From: Selenomonadaceae bacterium
GTDB lineage: Bacteria; Bacillota; Negativicutes; Selenomonadales; Selenomonadaceae
Direction: 5' to 3'
Length of the DNA stretch: 58,341 nucleotides
Assembly (NCBI GenBank): GCA_017614505.1
Contig: JAGABT010000008.1
Location: 1 to 58,341 of the forward strand
In this document: in pieces, positions 24,701 through 34,392 of the stretch
Layout of the letters: each line of letters begins with the position of its first letter
How positions within the stretch are numbered: the first letter of the stretch is position 1
Notes under the pieces: model-generated
The model's database searches: none
What the model was told of the DNA's origin: nothing
What the model saw: only the letters and a program-made list of their open reading frames with translations
Program-made: the position numbers and the translations under genes

Positions 24701-25993
24701 GTGAAAAGAAATTTCTACGCAATAATTTTTTCAGTGCTTACGCTTGCCAGCGCATTTTTCGCTGGCGGCTGCGGCGAAGAGGACGCTGGCGAATTAACTC
24801 TGCCCGCTGAAATTGCCGATTCAAAGCCTGCGCCCGTTCCTCAAAAAATTTCGACTGACGTTTACTTCGACGCGACGGTTTCGATGCAGGGCTACACTAC
24901 GCTTTCAGCTGGGAACGTCTACCGCACGCTGCCGGATTTGCTCAGCGATATTGGCGGCTCGATGGGCGAAGTGACTTTTTACAGTTTCGGCGAAAATATC
25001 AGCCGGATTGACGGACGCGATTATCGCCGCTTCAGCTCGCCCGACCCCTACACCGAAATTATTACCGCCGTCCACAACGTCATTGACAAATCCGACGCCG
25101 CGCACCTTTCGATAATCGTCACCGACCTTTTTGAAAGCGACGCCGACTGGAGCAACATCGCCCAGAAAATCCGCGAGAAATATTTTGCCCATCACCTCGC
25201 CGTTGCGGTGATTGGTATTAAAAATTCTTTCAACGGCGATATTTTTGACGTGGGACTTAACGCCGCCAGTTTCCGCTACGATTCTAACGCCGCGCCCGAA
25301 CGCTTCCGCCCGTTCTACCTGCTGATTCTCGGTCATGAAGAAACGATTCTGGATTTTATGTACAAGTTCAGGGAGCGCCAGTCCCTGCCGAATGAAACGC
25401 AGTACCTGTTGCTCTCGGAAAATCTGACGACGACCACCAGCGATTTTTCCAAAATGAATCTGCTCGAAATGGAAAATTTTTTCGCGGACAGCAAATTCAA
25501 TCTTGACGAAACGAACGCCAGAGAATTTGGGCTGGATAAATTCACTGAGCCGGCGACTTTTTCCGTGCAGTTCGACTATAACGCGCCGCTTGGAGCCTGT
25601 CCGCTCAACATGAACGAACTCGACTCCAGCGCGAAAGTTTCTGCCCTCGAAGAAGGCGAATGGACGCCGCTCAGCAGGAACGACGTTCAAATTACCATGA
25701 CGCCTGCGGAAGGCAGCAGCTACGTCGTCAAAATTGAGCTGACGCCCGAAAAAAGTCTGCGCGAAGATAAAATCAATTTCGTCCAGGCGTCAATCGCCCC
25801 CACCGCCAGAGGCTATCTGCTCCCCGACTGGGTCAGCCGCTGGAATATGGCAAATGTCGACGTGGCGCCGGAAAACTTCGACGGCTCCAAGACTATCAAC
25901 CTGATTCACGTCCTCGGCTCGCTCAAAGATTCGGTTTTCGCTACGACGCACCCCGCGCTTATCAATCTGAACTTTTTAATCGACGCCCGCTGA
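24701..25993 (+). CDS. VWA-like lipoprotein of unknown function
   Basis: 430 residues, GTG start behind GGAGG. Signal peptide and lipobox FAGGC (C24). Residues 52-61 read TDVYFDATVS: D57-x-T59-x-S61 is close to the MIDAS metal site DxSxS of von Willebrand A domains, and a later IIVTDLFESD gives a plausible further metal aspartate. The remaining ~230 residues are not recognised. It is convergent with, and adjacent to, the tubulin-like/actin-like block; a VWA protein is a known partner of one tubulin-like family, so a functional link is plausible but unproven. No promoter is visible behind the terminator at 24655-24684. Confidence 0.6.
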   Translation: MKRNFYAIIFSVLTLASAFFAGGCGEEDAGELTLPAEIADSKPAPVPQKISTDVYFDATVSMQGYTTLSAGNVYRTLPDLLSDIGGSMGEVTFYSFGENISRIDGRDYRRFSSPDPYTEIITAVHNVIDKSDAAHLSIIVTDLFESDADWSNIAQKIREKYFAHHLAVAVIGIKNSFNGDIFDVGLNAASFRYDSNAAPERFRPFYLLILGHEETILDFMYKFRERQSLPNETQYLLLSENLTTTTSDFSKMNLLEMENFFADSKFNLDETNAREFGLDKFTEPATFSVQFDYNAPLGACPLNMNELDSSAKVSALEEGEWTPLSRNDVQITMTPAEGSSYVVKIELTPEKSLREDKINFVQASIAPTARGYLLPDWVSRWNMANVDVAPENFDGSKTINLIHVLGSLKDSVFATTHPALINLNFLIDAR

Positions 25994-26011
25994 ATTTTTC
26001 ATCGCGCCAAT

Positions 26012-26058
26012 AAAAAAACTGCCGCCAGATAACTTCCCCCGAACGGCAGTTTTTTTTT
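26012..26058. terminator. Bidirectional terminator between the VWA-like gene and the cytoskeletal block
   Basis: ACTGCCG/CGGCAGT stem flanked by seven A and nine T. It serves both convergent transcripts. Confidence 0.9.
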
Positions 26059-27499
26059 ATTTCTCAATAGTTTCGTCGATTTTCTGTGACTGAACTTCGT
26101 TAATTTTCCACGCGCCGAAAATATTGCTCATATGGACTTGCCCTCTGAACTTTCGGTAGACCGTCCTGCCGTTGTCAGCCCTGTCGCGCGCCTCCAAAAT
26201 GTAGTCGAGAATTACAACTTCGTTGGACGCGGAGACTGGCTCAATCTTTGTGATAGCGCTGGAAATTGTCGTGCGGTAACCGTCGGAAAACTGCTGTGGC
26301 GTCCCCATAATCTGCTTGCGCCCCTCGGTCATCAGGCTGTACGCGGCGGAATAATCGTCGTTGGTAATCGCCCTGTGGTAGTTCATGAAAGCCTCCGACG
26401 CCAGACGAATATTTTCCTTACTGTTATCCGGCGGCGGCGGGTCGTTGTCGATAATGCGCTCGCTGATATAATTCACGCGGCTGTCAGATTTGTTGACGGC
26501 GAATCGCAACAAGCCCTGATGATTGTCCATCGCGCTGAAATCGTATTCGTACAGAATCAGCTTGTCAATTTCCATAACGTGCTGGGGCTCGCCGTAGGCT
26601 TTAACAACGTCGCTGTAACTCGCTCCGACGCTCAAGCCCCGCAAAGTTTTAAATTTCGGATCTTTCGCCACGAACGCCTCAACTTTGCCGTCATGCACTG
26701 CGACTTCAATGCTTCCATAGTTGTACCTGTCGTAGCCGCCGGAACTTTCCATCGACGCAGAATTTCCCAGAATATCCCGCACCCGCGTAAAGTCAATCCT
26801 CAAATCCATACCGTTCAGGCTAAGTTCACTACGCGCGTCGCGGTAACTTTGGGTTTCACTTTTAACAGGCGGCGGCTCAGGCTTTTTAACTGGCTCCGGC
26901 TTTTGAACGGGCTCAGGCACCTGCGCGACGACGGGCTCAGGTTCCGGCGCCGATTTAGAATCATCGTCAGGTTTTCCGCTAACCAGAAAAAATATAACTG
27001 CCAGCAAAACGCCAATAATACCAATCAGCGCGCCGTTACTGCTTTTAGCTGGCGCCGGTGGCGGTGTAGAAGTTTTTGGCGGCTGCGGTGGCTGTGGCGG
27101 TGGAGCGGAAACTTTTGGCGGAGGCTCTGGCAGTTCCAATTCCGGCTCTGGCGACTTTGGCTCTGGCGGCTCTGGCGGTTCGACTTCCTCCGGCTCGACT
27201 TCAACTGGCGCTTTATCCCAGTCCAGCGCTTTCACGAAAGTTTCTACGACTAGATTCACGCGCGCTTCCTGCATTCCCGAATCTTTTAAAATCTGCGCCG
27301 CCTTAACCTTAGCCGCCTCGTGATCTTCTTCGCCCACTGCAAAAACTTCGCCGACATTCAGTTCCAGCGCCTTTTTTATCGACGCGTATTTTCTTTTGAG
27401 TTCCGGTGGAACTTTCTCATTCAGCGCGGAAATTAAATCGTCGCGGCGCGCAAGAATGTTTTTATCTTCCGCCAGCACTTCGCGCAGAATTTTTTCCAT
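26057..27499 (-). CDS. Single-span membrane protein with proline-rich linkers (cytoskeletal block)
   Basis: 480 residues. An N-terminal helical domain (1-100, starting MEKILREVLAEDKNILARRD) and a long Pro/Glu-rich linker precede one membrane span (about 157-175, GALIGIIGVLLAVIFFLVSG), then a second Pro-rich linker and two exported-side domains. The first, about 235-350 (LSLNGMDLRID... GASYSDVVKAYGEPQ), and the second, about 365-470 (NTF2-like), are both homologous to the protein at 34393-35274. This is the last gene of the block; its ribosome site lies in the end of the preceding gene. Function unknown. The topology suggests a link between cytosol and envelope. Confidence 0.7.
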   Translation of the reverse strand: MEKILREVLAEDKNILARRDDLISALNEKVPPELKRKYASIKKALELNVGEVFAVGEEDHEAAKVKAAQILKDSGMQEARVNLVVETFVKALDWDKAPVEVEPEEVEPPEPPEPKSPEPELELPEPPPKVSAPPPQPPQPPKTSTPPPAPAKSSNGALIGIIGVLLAVIFFLVSGKPDDDSKSAPEPEPVVAQVPEPVQKPEPVKKPEPPPVKSETQSYRDARSELSLNGMDLRIDFTRVRDILGNSASMESSGGYDRYNYGSIEVAVHDGKVEAFVAKDPKFKTLRGLSVGASYSDVVKAYGEPQHVMEIDKLILYEYDFSAMDNHQGLLRFAVNKSDSRVNYISERIIDNDPPPPDNSKENIRLASEAFMNYHRAITNDDYSAAYSLMTEGRKQIMGTPQQFSDGYRTTISSAITKIEPVSASNEVVILDYILEARDRADNGRTVYRKFRGQVHMSNIFGAWKINEVQSQKIDETIEK

Positions 27500-27505
27500 A
27501 CACTA

Positions 27506-28243
27506 TTACTCCAATCTCAGCCTGCCTTTTACGGAACACGTCCAGACATCTCCCGAACAGGTAAATATCGCAAACTGTTCGACGCGGATTTTGCTGTACG
27601 CGTTGCCGTTCACAAAGTTAGAATTGAAAACTTCGCCCAGCGCCCGCTCGGAATGGTGGTTGGGAGTGTACTGCCTGATTGCGACGCTCGGATAAACGAC
27701 GTAAGTATTTTCATTCGCATTCGGCGTGCTGGAAATGAGAGCGCTTGGAATTGCCCAGAAGTCGCCGCCGTCCTTGTCGCGAAATTCCGGCGGAGGCGCA
27801 GGAGTTTTTACGCGCGCGTCAGCATTCACGCAGCTGAAAGTTCTAACCTGATAGCGCTGGAAAAAATCTGCCCGCGCATTCCGCAGCTCGACGCCGGTTT
27901 TATCTGCCAGCGCATTGTATTCGCTCATGAAATTGCCGGTATTGCTCGGCGGAACGTTAGCAGGTACGTTTGAAACTGGCGCCGCCGGTTGAGGAATTTT
28001 CCTGCCACGTCTAATATTTAGCCTGCCAGTTTTTGGAGCGTCGGTGCGGCTGAACTTTGCAAGGTCGACGGTTTTAGAATTATCGGCGGCGGCTTCAACA
28101 GCTTCAACGGCGAGTTTCCGCACACGGTCGGACTGAATAATTTCCTCGTCGTCAGATTCTCTGAGCATTCGTTCAATCGAATCCAGACTTTTTCGGATTT
28201 CCGCGATTTCCGCCAGAATTTCTTTTTTTGAATCCCTGCGCAT
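27506..28243 (-). CDS. Cytosolic coiled-coil protein, paralogue of the 28243-29007 product
   Basis: 245 residues without a membrane span. An N-terminal coiled coil (ILAEIAEIRKSLDSIERML) leads into a C-terminal ~135-residue domain ending GEVFNSNFVNGNAYSKIRVE, which clearly matches its neighbour (GEVFSSNFAQGNTYSKIRV). Its ATG overlaps the upstream stop as TAATG, so translation is coupled. The domain is not recognised. Two paralogues side by side, one membrane-bound and one soluble, suggest a heteromeric partner pair. Confidence 0.7.
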   Translation of the reverse strand: MRRDSKKEILAEIAEIRKSLDSIERMLRESDDEEIIQSDRVRKLAVEAVEAAADNSKTVDLAKFSRTDAPKTGRLNIRRGRKIPQPAAPVSNVPANVPPSNTGNFMSEYNALADKTGVELRNARADFFQRYQVRTFSCVNADARVKTPAPPPEFRDKDGGDFWAIPSALISSTPNANENTYVVYPSVAIRQYTPNHHSERALGEVFNSNFVNGNAYSKIRVEQFAIFTCSGDVWTCSVKGRLRLE

Positions 28244-29007
28244 TATTCAAGCACCAGCTGTCCTTTAGTTTCTAGCGCCCATCTGCCGCTGAAAATAGCG
28301 GGCTTGACGACGCGGATTTTGCTGTAGGTATTGCCCTGCGCGAAATTTGAACTGAAAACTTCGCCCATCGCCTGGTCGGAATGAAGGTTGGCGGTGTAGG
28401 TTTTGACTTTCGGCACGACAGCGAAAATCCCGCTCTCGATTTCAAAAGCCAGATAGTTGCCGTTGGGGTTGTCGCCGAACTCAGCGGGAGGCATTGGCGA
28501 TTTGACGCGCATTTCGGCGTTAGTGCAGATGAAACTTTGAACGTTGTATTTCTGCCGGAACTCTGCCGTAGCGGTCTTCAGCGGGTGCCCCGTCAGCTCA
28601 GCCAGCGCGTTAAATTCACGCACGAACTCCATGTACTTATCTTCCAGCGACGGCTTTGGCGGCTCAGGCGGCGCGTAAACCGGCACGGTATTTTTGTTCA
28701 GCTGAATGACATTGGAAGGAGAACTTTGCGGCGCGCTCGGAAATTTCTTTTCAGACTGCATTTCGCGCAGGCGGTTTTCCAGCGCAAATATTTTCCGATT
28801 GAGATCGGCAATTTTATTGCTGTTTTCTTCCTCGCGCTCGCTGAAACTTTTGCGCAGCCTTTCCAGCGATTCTTTTCTGGCAGCACTTTTGGCGAGAATT
28901 ATGCAAAAGATAAAAGCAACCAGCGCGACTACCCCGATACCAACCAGCGCGTAGTCCGTGTATCCGCCAAGTAAACCGTCATCGTTGAACTGCAACTTAA
29001 TTGCCAT
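28243..29007 (-). CDS. Membrane-anchored coiled-coil protein
   Basis: 254 residues: membrane span at about 18-40 (YALVGIGVVALVAFIFCIILA), coiled coil at about 45-90, Pro-rich linker, and a C-terminal domain shared with the neighbouring 245-residue protein. The start overlaps the end of the actin-like ATPase gene by 11 nt, with GGAG 10 nt upstream. Function unknown. It is probably a membrane adaptor for the ATPase or tubulin-like protein. Confidence 0.7.
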   Translation of the reverse strand: MAIKLQFNDDGLLGGYTDYALVGIGVVALVAFIFCIILAKSAARKESLERLRKSFSEREEENSNKIADLNRKIFALENRLREMQSEKKFPSAPQSSPSNVIQLNKNTVPVYAPPEPPKPSLEDKYMEFVREFNALAELTGHPLKTATAEFRQKYNVQSFICTNAEMRVKSPMPPAEFGDNPNGNYLAFEIESGIFAVVPKVKTYTANLHSDQAMGEVFSSNFAQGNTYSKIRVVKPAIFSGRWALETKGQLVLE

Positions 29008-32000
29008 AAATCAACATCTCCATAAGATTTTTCAGCTCCACGATAAAAACCGGCTCCAGGAAAATTTCTTCGGGGTCTGCGCCCTTCAGGTTGACATAAA
29101 AGCCGTTGGTTTCGCGCACAATTTCTTCAGCGCTTTCTTCGTCGAGTTCGATACCGCCGGACCAGAGATTTTCAGATTCGTTAAAGCAGTTGATGAACTT
29201 TTCAAATTCCGCAAGAGATTTGACGTTAATCCCCGCCGAAACGTCGCTTACGCTGATAAAATCTGACGCGGAGAAATTCTTGCCTTCCTGAGTAAATTCC
29301 GCGCCCGCCAGCAGCGCATTATAAAGCGTGGCGTCGCCGCCAAAAAGTTCGCGGCGGATTCTTTTTTCGTCGAAGAAGTCTTTCGCATTTTTCGGCTTTT
29401 CGATAATCATGCCGCTGGCGACTTCGATTTTCGGCTGACCGCTGAGGTTGATGAAGAAATTTTTGTAGCCTTCGAGCCCCGACGCGTCGCAGAGCATTTT
29501 TTCCAGCACTTCCAGATAAGAATTATTTTTAATTTCCGTGCCGCCGGTAAGCCACTTGAAAATTCTTGAGCCGTTGCCGCCAACAAAGACGTGCGGAATT
29601 TTATTTTCAGTGTAAACTTCCGCCTCGTGGAGCGTACCGACAATTTTACCGAGGTAATAAAACAGTCCCGCAACCGCCAGCTGACAGCCCTGCAGCACGT
29701 CCTGAATTTCAACCTGCCCGCTCTTGAACGCCAAATCCTTTATGTACTTATCGCTGCTCTGGCGCATGTCAATATCGATGAGCGTCTGGCGGTATTCCTG
29801 CTGAAAATCTTCGTCGTTGAAAAGCTCGTACCTGTCGTAAATCGGCTTGAAAATGTACCTTCCGGCGTACTGAACGGACGTGTGGAAGACGACGCGACCA
29901 GGCGCACCGCTTATCACGGTTATATCGGTCGTACCCGCGCCAATGTCTATGCAGAGCGCGCCGTCCGTGAAATTCGCCTTGCCGCCGTTGAGTTTGTTGA
30001 AATAGTACGCGGCGGCCTCGCTCTCGGATAAAATTTCAATATCGTCGTCCGCCGCAAAGTCCGTGTTCTCGCAGGCGTCATTTATCCCAGAACGGCAAGT
30101 CGCGCTGAAAGACATGTTCTGAATATGCGAAAAAGCTGTCGGGTAGGAAAAATTCCAGTGAATTTTATCGACGCCATTCGCCGCCGCCTCTACCAAAGCC
30201 TGCAAACAAATCTGCCCAATGTACGCCGCCACTTTGCGCCGTCCAAAATTGTCGTTCCGCCACTTCAAATCGCTGTCAAGATTAGTCAGACGATCGATAA
30301 CTTCCTTGACTTCCTCGCTCATTATGTGCCCGTCGAGAATCGGCTCAACGGGGTCATCGAGATTTTTGAGATTCAGCAGGTGGAAAATGCTGAGGAAAGA
30401 ACCGTCGCGAATTTCTTTCGGTCTGGAGGAAATGAAATTCAGGAAAGCCTGAGCGCGCAAGCCGCCGCTGTTTGTGATTTGCAGAAGGTGCGGTTCAAAA
30501 TCCAGCGGCTTTGGAGTTTTTTTGCCGTCGGAAAAATAAAGCATCGTCGAACTCGTACCGAAGTCCACGCCAATTTTCCAGTTCAAGCCAACCTGCCGCG
30601 ATTTAAGTTCGGGCTTTTTCAGCAGGATAAAACCAATTTCCGAGACCGTTGAACTGCCTGCTTTTTTGTAGTTGAAATTCAGCGCCTCAGGGAAAATATC
30701 CAGCCGCGCGGTAAAGCGGTTCTTCAAACCCTGCGCCGGAAAATTCGCAAGCGCCCTGCCAAAAGTCCACGGCTCCACGTAATACATTTCGTCCAGCAGC
30801 ACGTCCGCATTCGCCGTCGACTGCGCCTGCGTGTTCTCGTAGTACAGATAATATTTGTTCCAGCCCTCGCGCCGAATGTTCGGCCAGATTTCAATGACTG
30901 GAATTTCCTGCTGAAGGTAAATCAGGTCGTCGCCGGAATATTTTTTAGTAAACCGATAATACGCGCCGCCGCCATTAACGCCGCTCAGCGGAAAGTCGAA
31001 GTGCAGCGAAATATCGTTGTCGGATTCGGCGGTGAAGGAAAGCCGTTGCATAATTTCTTCCGGCGAAAAAAGTTCAAGCAGTTCGCGCTTTATCGGCAGG
31101 ATAATGTTAAGATTGTAATTTGAAATTGCGTCGTAGCCGGAAACTTTCAGCGCACCCGGGAAAAAGTCGCCAGGCGCGTCAAGGTCGAGTACAGCCATCT
31201 GGTCGTAGAAAAAATCTTCGGGGCGGCGGTATTCTGTATCGCCAAGATTCATCTGATTAATCACGTTGCGCCCGCCGCGCAGGGAATTTTCAGTCACGTT
31301 ATCGGCGCTGACGCCCTGCCAGACGACAAACCTTGCGGGCGGAATATTTTCCTGCTGCGCAAATTCACGAACGGCGCTCGGCGAAACGAGAATCAGCTTT
31401 TTATTTTTCCGCGCGGGATTGGCGATAATTCTGACGAACGAATCTGCAATGCTTGCCGCCGCGCCCTGAATCGTTTCGTTCAGATAGCGCGCCGTGCCGT
31501 TGTGCATTTTCAAATTCGACGGCACAAGGTTGAAATTCGCCGACGCACCGCCTAGACTTCTGTCAACGTCCAGCTGGTACGCGTTGATACATTTCAGCAG
31601 GCTGTTAGCAATGAACTGCGTTTCGCCAGTAACGCCGACGCTGTCCCGCTGAAGATTGTCGCGCAGATTTTTCAGCCAGACGCTCAGCGCCGCAAGTTCA
31701 TTCTGCGACAGATTTTTAATCGGATCCGTCAGCGTTTTGCCGTCGCTGCTCCATGGCAAACTAAGGCTGCCGTTGAAAACGCTGGGATAATCCGCTGCAC
31801 TTGCGACAAGCGTAACCGGCGAAGTCATAGCCAGCGGCAGACCGTCGTAGAAAATCACGTAAATATCCGTGAGCCACGCGTCCGCGTCGCCGTTGAAAGA
31901 CTCGCGCGGAATGAGTTCGGTAAAGACGCGCGCAAACTCATTTTTCTCCGCTCTGTACTTTTTCAAATCCACGGCGTCCGCGCGAAGGTTAAGCTGCTTG

Positions 32001-32311
32001 ATATTTTTCAGCGCCAGCATGGCAAGAATCGCGCGCCATTCGCCAACAACCTTATCGTGCAAGCCCTGCACAAATTCGCGGGCGGCGCCAATGTCAAACA
32101 GCGCCATTTTGAAAAGCAGCGGGCGCGCCCAAACGTCGGGAATCGAATCGATACTGCCAATATCGGCAATCGCTCCGCCGGTCTCCAGACTGTTCACAAG
32201 GCTCGTCAGAAAATCACTGCTGACATCTTTTTTCCAGACGCCGGAACGGTCCGCTAAAAATTTCTGCTCGTCCCTGTCAATTTTCGGCAGCATCGGAAAT
32301 ACTTCGGGCAT
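28997..32311 (-). CDS. Giant actin/Hsp70-like ATPase
   Basis: 1104 residues. The first ~570 residues are an unrecognised domain. The rest is an actin/Hsp70 ATPase fold: phosphate-1 loop IGVDFGTSSTMLYF near 580, phosphate-2 loop ALCIDIGAGTTDITVISG near 787, and adenosine motif PHVFVGGNGSRIF near 907. There is no Hsp70 substrate-binding domain, so a polymerising or switch ATPase is more likely than a chaperone. The start follows AAAGGAG. It sits 18 nt after the tubulin-like gene, so both nucleotide-binding proteins are made together. SrfB-type proteins are a possible distant comparison. Confidence 0.82.
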   Translation of the reverse strand: MPEVFPMLPKIDRDEQKFLADRSGVWKKDVSSDFLTSLVNSLETGGAIADIGSIDSIPDVWARPLLFKMALFDIGAAREFVQGLHDKVVGEWRAILAMLALKNIKQLNLRADAVDLKKYRAEKNEFARVFTELIPRESFNGDADAWLTDIYVIFYDGLPLAMTSPVTLVASAADYPSVFNGSLSLPWSSDGKTLTDPIKNLSQNELAALSVWLKNLRDNLQRDSVGVTGETQFIANSLLKCINAYQLDVDRSLGGASANFNLVPSNLKMHNGTARYLNETIQGAAASIADSFVRIIANPARKNKKLILVSPSAVREFAQQENIPPARFVVWQGVSADNVTENSLRGGRNVINQMNLGDTEYRRPEDFFYDQMAVLDLDAPGDFFPGALKVSGYDAISNYNLNIILPIKRELLELFSPEEIMQRLSFTAESDNDISLHFDFPLSGVNGGGAYYRFTKKYSGDDLIYLQQEIPVIEIWPNIRREGWNKYYLYYENTQAQSTANADVLLDEMYYVEPWTFGRALANFPAQGLKNRFTARLDIFPEALNFNYKKAGSSTVSEIGFILLKKPELKSRQVGLNWKIGVDFGTSSTMLYFSDGKKTPKPLDFEPHLLQITNSGGLRAQAFLNFISSRPKEIRDGSFLSIFHLLNLKNLDDPVEPILDGHIMSEEVKEVIDRLTNLDSDLKWRNDNFGRRKVAAYIGQICLQALVEAAANGVDKIHWNFSYPTAFSHIQNMSFSATCRSGINDACENTDFAADDDIEILSESEAAAYYFNKLNGGKANFTDGALCIDIGAGTTDITVISGAPGRVVFHTSVQYAGRYIFKPIYDRYELFNDEDFQQEYRQTLIDIDMRQSSDKYIKDLAFKSGQVEIQDVLQGCQLAVAGLFYYLGKIVGTLHEAEVYTENKIPHVFVGGNGSRIFKWLTGGTEIKNNSYLEVLEKMLCDASGLEGYKNFFINLSGQPKIEVASGMIIEKPKNAKDFFDEKRIRRELFGGDATLYNALLAGAEFTQEGKNFSASDFISVSDVSAGINVKSLAEFEKFINCFNESENLWSGGIELDEESAEEIVRETNGFYVNLKGADPEEIFLEPVFIVELKNLMEMLIYGN

Positions 32312-32329
32312 GGTATTGCTCCTTTCAAA

Positions 32330-33751
32330 TCAAACTTTGCAGGCGTCATAGAGCCGGCGCAGAAATCTGCCAAAGCCGCTGACCGATGAATCAAAACTGA
32401 CATTTTCCGAAAGCCTGTACCAGACCTCGTGAAGTGTCAAATCGGTTTTCGAGCCGTCGCAGGATTTAAATTCATCGGGGTGCAGAATTTGCGCGGGATT
32501 AGCCGCGAACATCGAAGATTTTATCAACGAAACTTCCCGCCGCTCCAAAGTTTCCAGCTGCTTGAGCCACAGCACAAAAGCTTCGGCGTAGTCTTCAAAA
32601 TTTTTTATGTCAGTATTTTTAATTCCGGCGCCGCTGAAATAATCCACGAACCACGGGTACTGATATTCCGAACGCTTGCCGTCCAGCAAATCTTTCAGCA
32701 CGGGCTTCACAAAGCGAATGTAGGCGAAAATAAATCTGGCGAACTGAACGAACCGTTTCTGCAGTTCAAACTCGCTTTTCTGCTCGTTGACGGATTCGGT
32801 GAGCGTCGGGAAATCCATCCAGCTGAAATTGTCGCTGTCACTGCGCGAAATGCATTTAAATTCGTGCGTCTGCGTTACCGGCTGGGCGAAAAAATCCAGC
32901 GCGGCGAGGGCGGAGTAAAATTCAACGATATGCGCGTCGTTGCGCTGACTGGACGCCCCCACGCTGAAATTTTTGACGTTCGCGCGCTGAGAATCGCCGA
33001 CGAAATACATCGCGTTGAAAACGTTATCCTTCTGCGCGTAATATTTCAGCGCCGCCTTGGTATTCGTGTGGAAATTTTCGGAGCGCGCAAACAAATCCCT
33101 GTTATCCTGCGACGCCACAAAGCTGAAGTAGGGCAGAATCAGCACGCCTCCAATGGAAACTTTGTCGCTTTTCTCGATGAGCTCGTTGCGCAAAAGGCGC
33201 GAAATTGTAGGAATACCAGCCGCGCCCGTGCCGCCGAATACCGAGCCCGCCAGAAAAATTTTAACTTCATTGCCGCTGTTGGCGTCGCCCAAAATTTTGT
33301 CAAGGAACTCGCGCGGAATAGACTTTTTAGCCAGTACCGCCGCGCCTATGGACGGGTGCCCGCGAAAACCTTCGTTCAGCCGCGTGCCGCGCTCTTTCTG
33401 CGTGTACAAAACTTCATACAAACTTCCCAGCGGATTATTCCCCTGCAGGTGATAGCCCATCAAATCATCAAGCGTCATGTCAACTTCGACGGGCTTCCAG
33501 GGGAAAGGCTCAATTATCGAAATTTTAGTTTTAAAAAGCGGCGTATCATTCCCGACGCCGAGATTTTGAACCGGCGCAAAATTATTCAGCGTAGTACTGC
33601 TGCGCTCAAGATTCCCGTTGCCGGAGTCGGGGTCGACAGCCAGAATATTCAAATCGCCCCGCGAAGGCATGGCACCGGCGGCGCAAAGGTGCGTAAGCGC
33701 TTCCAAAGTCTTAGCGCCGCTCCCGCCAATCGAAATGAAATAATAGCTCAT
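32330..33751 (-). CDS. Tubulin/FtsZ-superfamily-like GTPase
   Basis: 473 residues from the ATG at 33751 (GAGG 6 nt upstream). The N-terminal SIGGSGAKTLEAL (7-19) is an FtsZ/tubulin-like nucleotide loop, and VFGGTGAAGIPTI (171-183) matches the tubulin signature GGGTGSG, with A for S. The order and spacing fit the tubulin-like domain family distinct from FtsZ. Members of a divergent FtsZ-like family have been predicted to act in membrane remodelling with a VWA protein and membrane partners. GTP hydrolysis and polymerisation are inferred. The C-terminal 250 residues are unassigned. Confidence 0.78.
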   Translation of the reverse strand: MSYYFISIGGSGAKTLEALTHLCAAGAMPSRGDLNILAVDPDSGNGNLERSSTTLNNFAPVQNLGVGNDTPLFKTKISIIEPFPWKPVEVDMTLDDLMGYHLQGNNPLGSLYEVLYTQKERGTRLNEGFRGHPSIGAAVLAKKSIPREFLDKILGDANSGNEVKIFLAGSVFGGTGAAGIPTISRLLRNELIEKSDKVSIGGVLILPYFSFVASQDNRDLFARSENFHTNTKAALKYYAQKDNVFNAMYFVGDSQRANVKNFSVGASSQRNDAHIVEFYSALAALDFFAQPVTQTHEFKCISRSDSDNFSWMDFPTLTESVNEQKSEFELQKRFVQFARFIFAYIRFVKPVLKDLLDGKRSEYQYPWFVDYFSGAGIKNTDIKNFEDYAEAFVLWLKQLETLERREVSLIKSSMFAANPAQILHPDEFKSCDGSKTDLTLHEVWYRLSENVSFDSSVSGFGRFLRRLYDACKV

Positions 33752-33759
33752 GTCAGTCC

Positions 33760-34248
33760 TCACTTTCTGGCACGAATCAGCCGCGCGCCAACCGGCGTGT
33801 ACTTGAACGCGGCGGGCGTCGTGATTATGCTAAGCAGCCAGTAGCCAATTCCAGTGAAAAAAATTACAAAGACCGCCATTACCAGCACATTGACTTTAAT
33901 TCCCGCGGACGCCGAGTAAATCTGCGGAACGGCTATGCTCCCAGCCAGCGAAATTACTGCGAGAATCGCCCAGATTATTCTCCGTCCGCCGCCCGTGGAC
34001 GAAGTAATTTCAAAAACCCAGCGCGACAAAATAAACCACGCCAGCGAACAAATTCCAGTTACCGCGCCCGTGAAAATCACGAGCGTTGAAAATTTTTCCT
34101 GCCAGTTCGTATACGCCATGTTGTTCGACGCCGTTGCCAGCGAATGTCCGAAAGCCGCTGACGAAATGAAATACGCCAGCGCTCCGCAAATGATTGTTCC
34201 CGCTATGATAATTGCAATTTTTACGATTGTTCTTACGTTCCTGTTCAT
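33760..34248 (-). CDS. Four-span membrane protein of the cytoskeletal block
   Basis: 162 residues from the ATG at 34248 (GAGGTG 6 nt upstream). Four hydrophobic spans: about 8-29, 52-74, 89-108 and 118-140. The short basic C-terminal tail is TPVGARLIRARK. No family is recognised. It is followed 8 nt later by the tubulin-like gene and may anchor it. Confidence 0.75.
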   Translation of the reverse strand: MNRNVRTIVKIAIIIAGTIICGALAYFISSAAFGHSLATASNNMAYTNWQEKFSTLVIFTGAVTGICSLAWFILSRWVFEITSSTGGGRRIIWAILAVISLAGSIAVPQIYSASAGIKVNVLVMAVFVIFFTGIGYWLLSIITTPAAFKYTPVGARLIRARK

Positions 34249-34340
34249 GCAAATCACCTCGCTATAAATATCGAATGAAAATCCGCGCAAAGTTTAACGG
34301 GCGAGTATTAAAATTCCATTAGATTTTGGGCAGAATTAAA

Positions 34341-34373
34341 TCGCCGCTTATTCCTGAATGGAATTAACGGCGA
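34341..34373 (-). other. Hairpin between block genes
   Basis: TCGCCG/CGGCGA with inner ATTCC/GGAAT and a four-base loop, followed by only a few T. Lies in the 144-bp gap between the first and second genes of the block. It could be a weak terminator or an RNA-stability element. Confidence 0.5.
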
Positions 34374-34392
34374 CTGCAAAAAATATGGCGGA

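Noticed and set aside
28997..32311. Canonical DnaK chaperone
   Set aside because: The ATPase fold is at the C-terminal half, with no substrate-binding domain; dnaJ and grpE are absent.
32429..33844. 471-residue open frame on plus, opposite the tubulin-like gene
   Set aside because: Antisense shadow rich in Arg/Asn/Phe from GC-biased codons; no ribosome site or motif, whereas the minus frame has clear ones.
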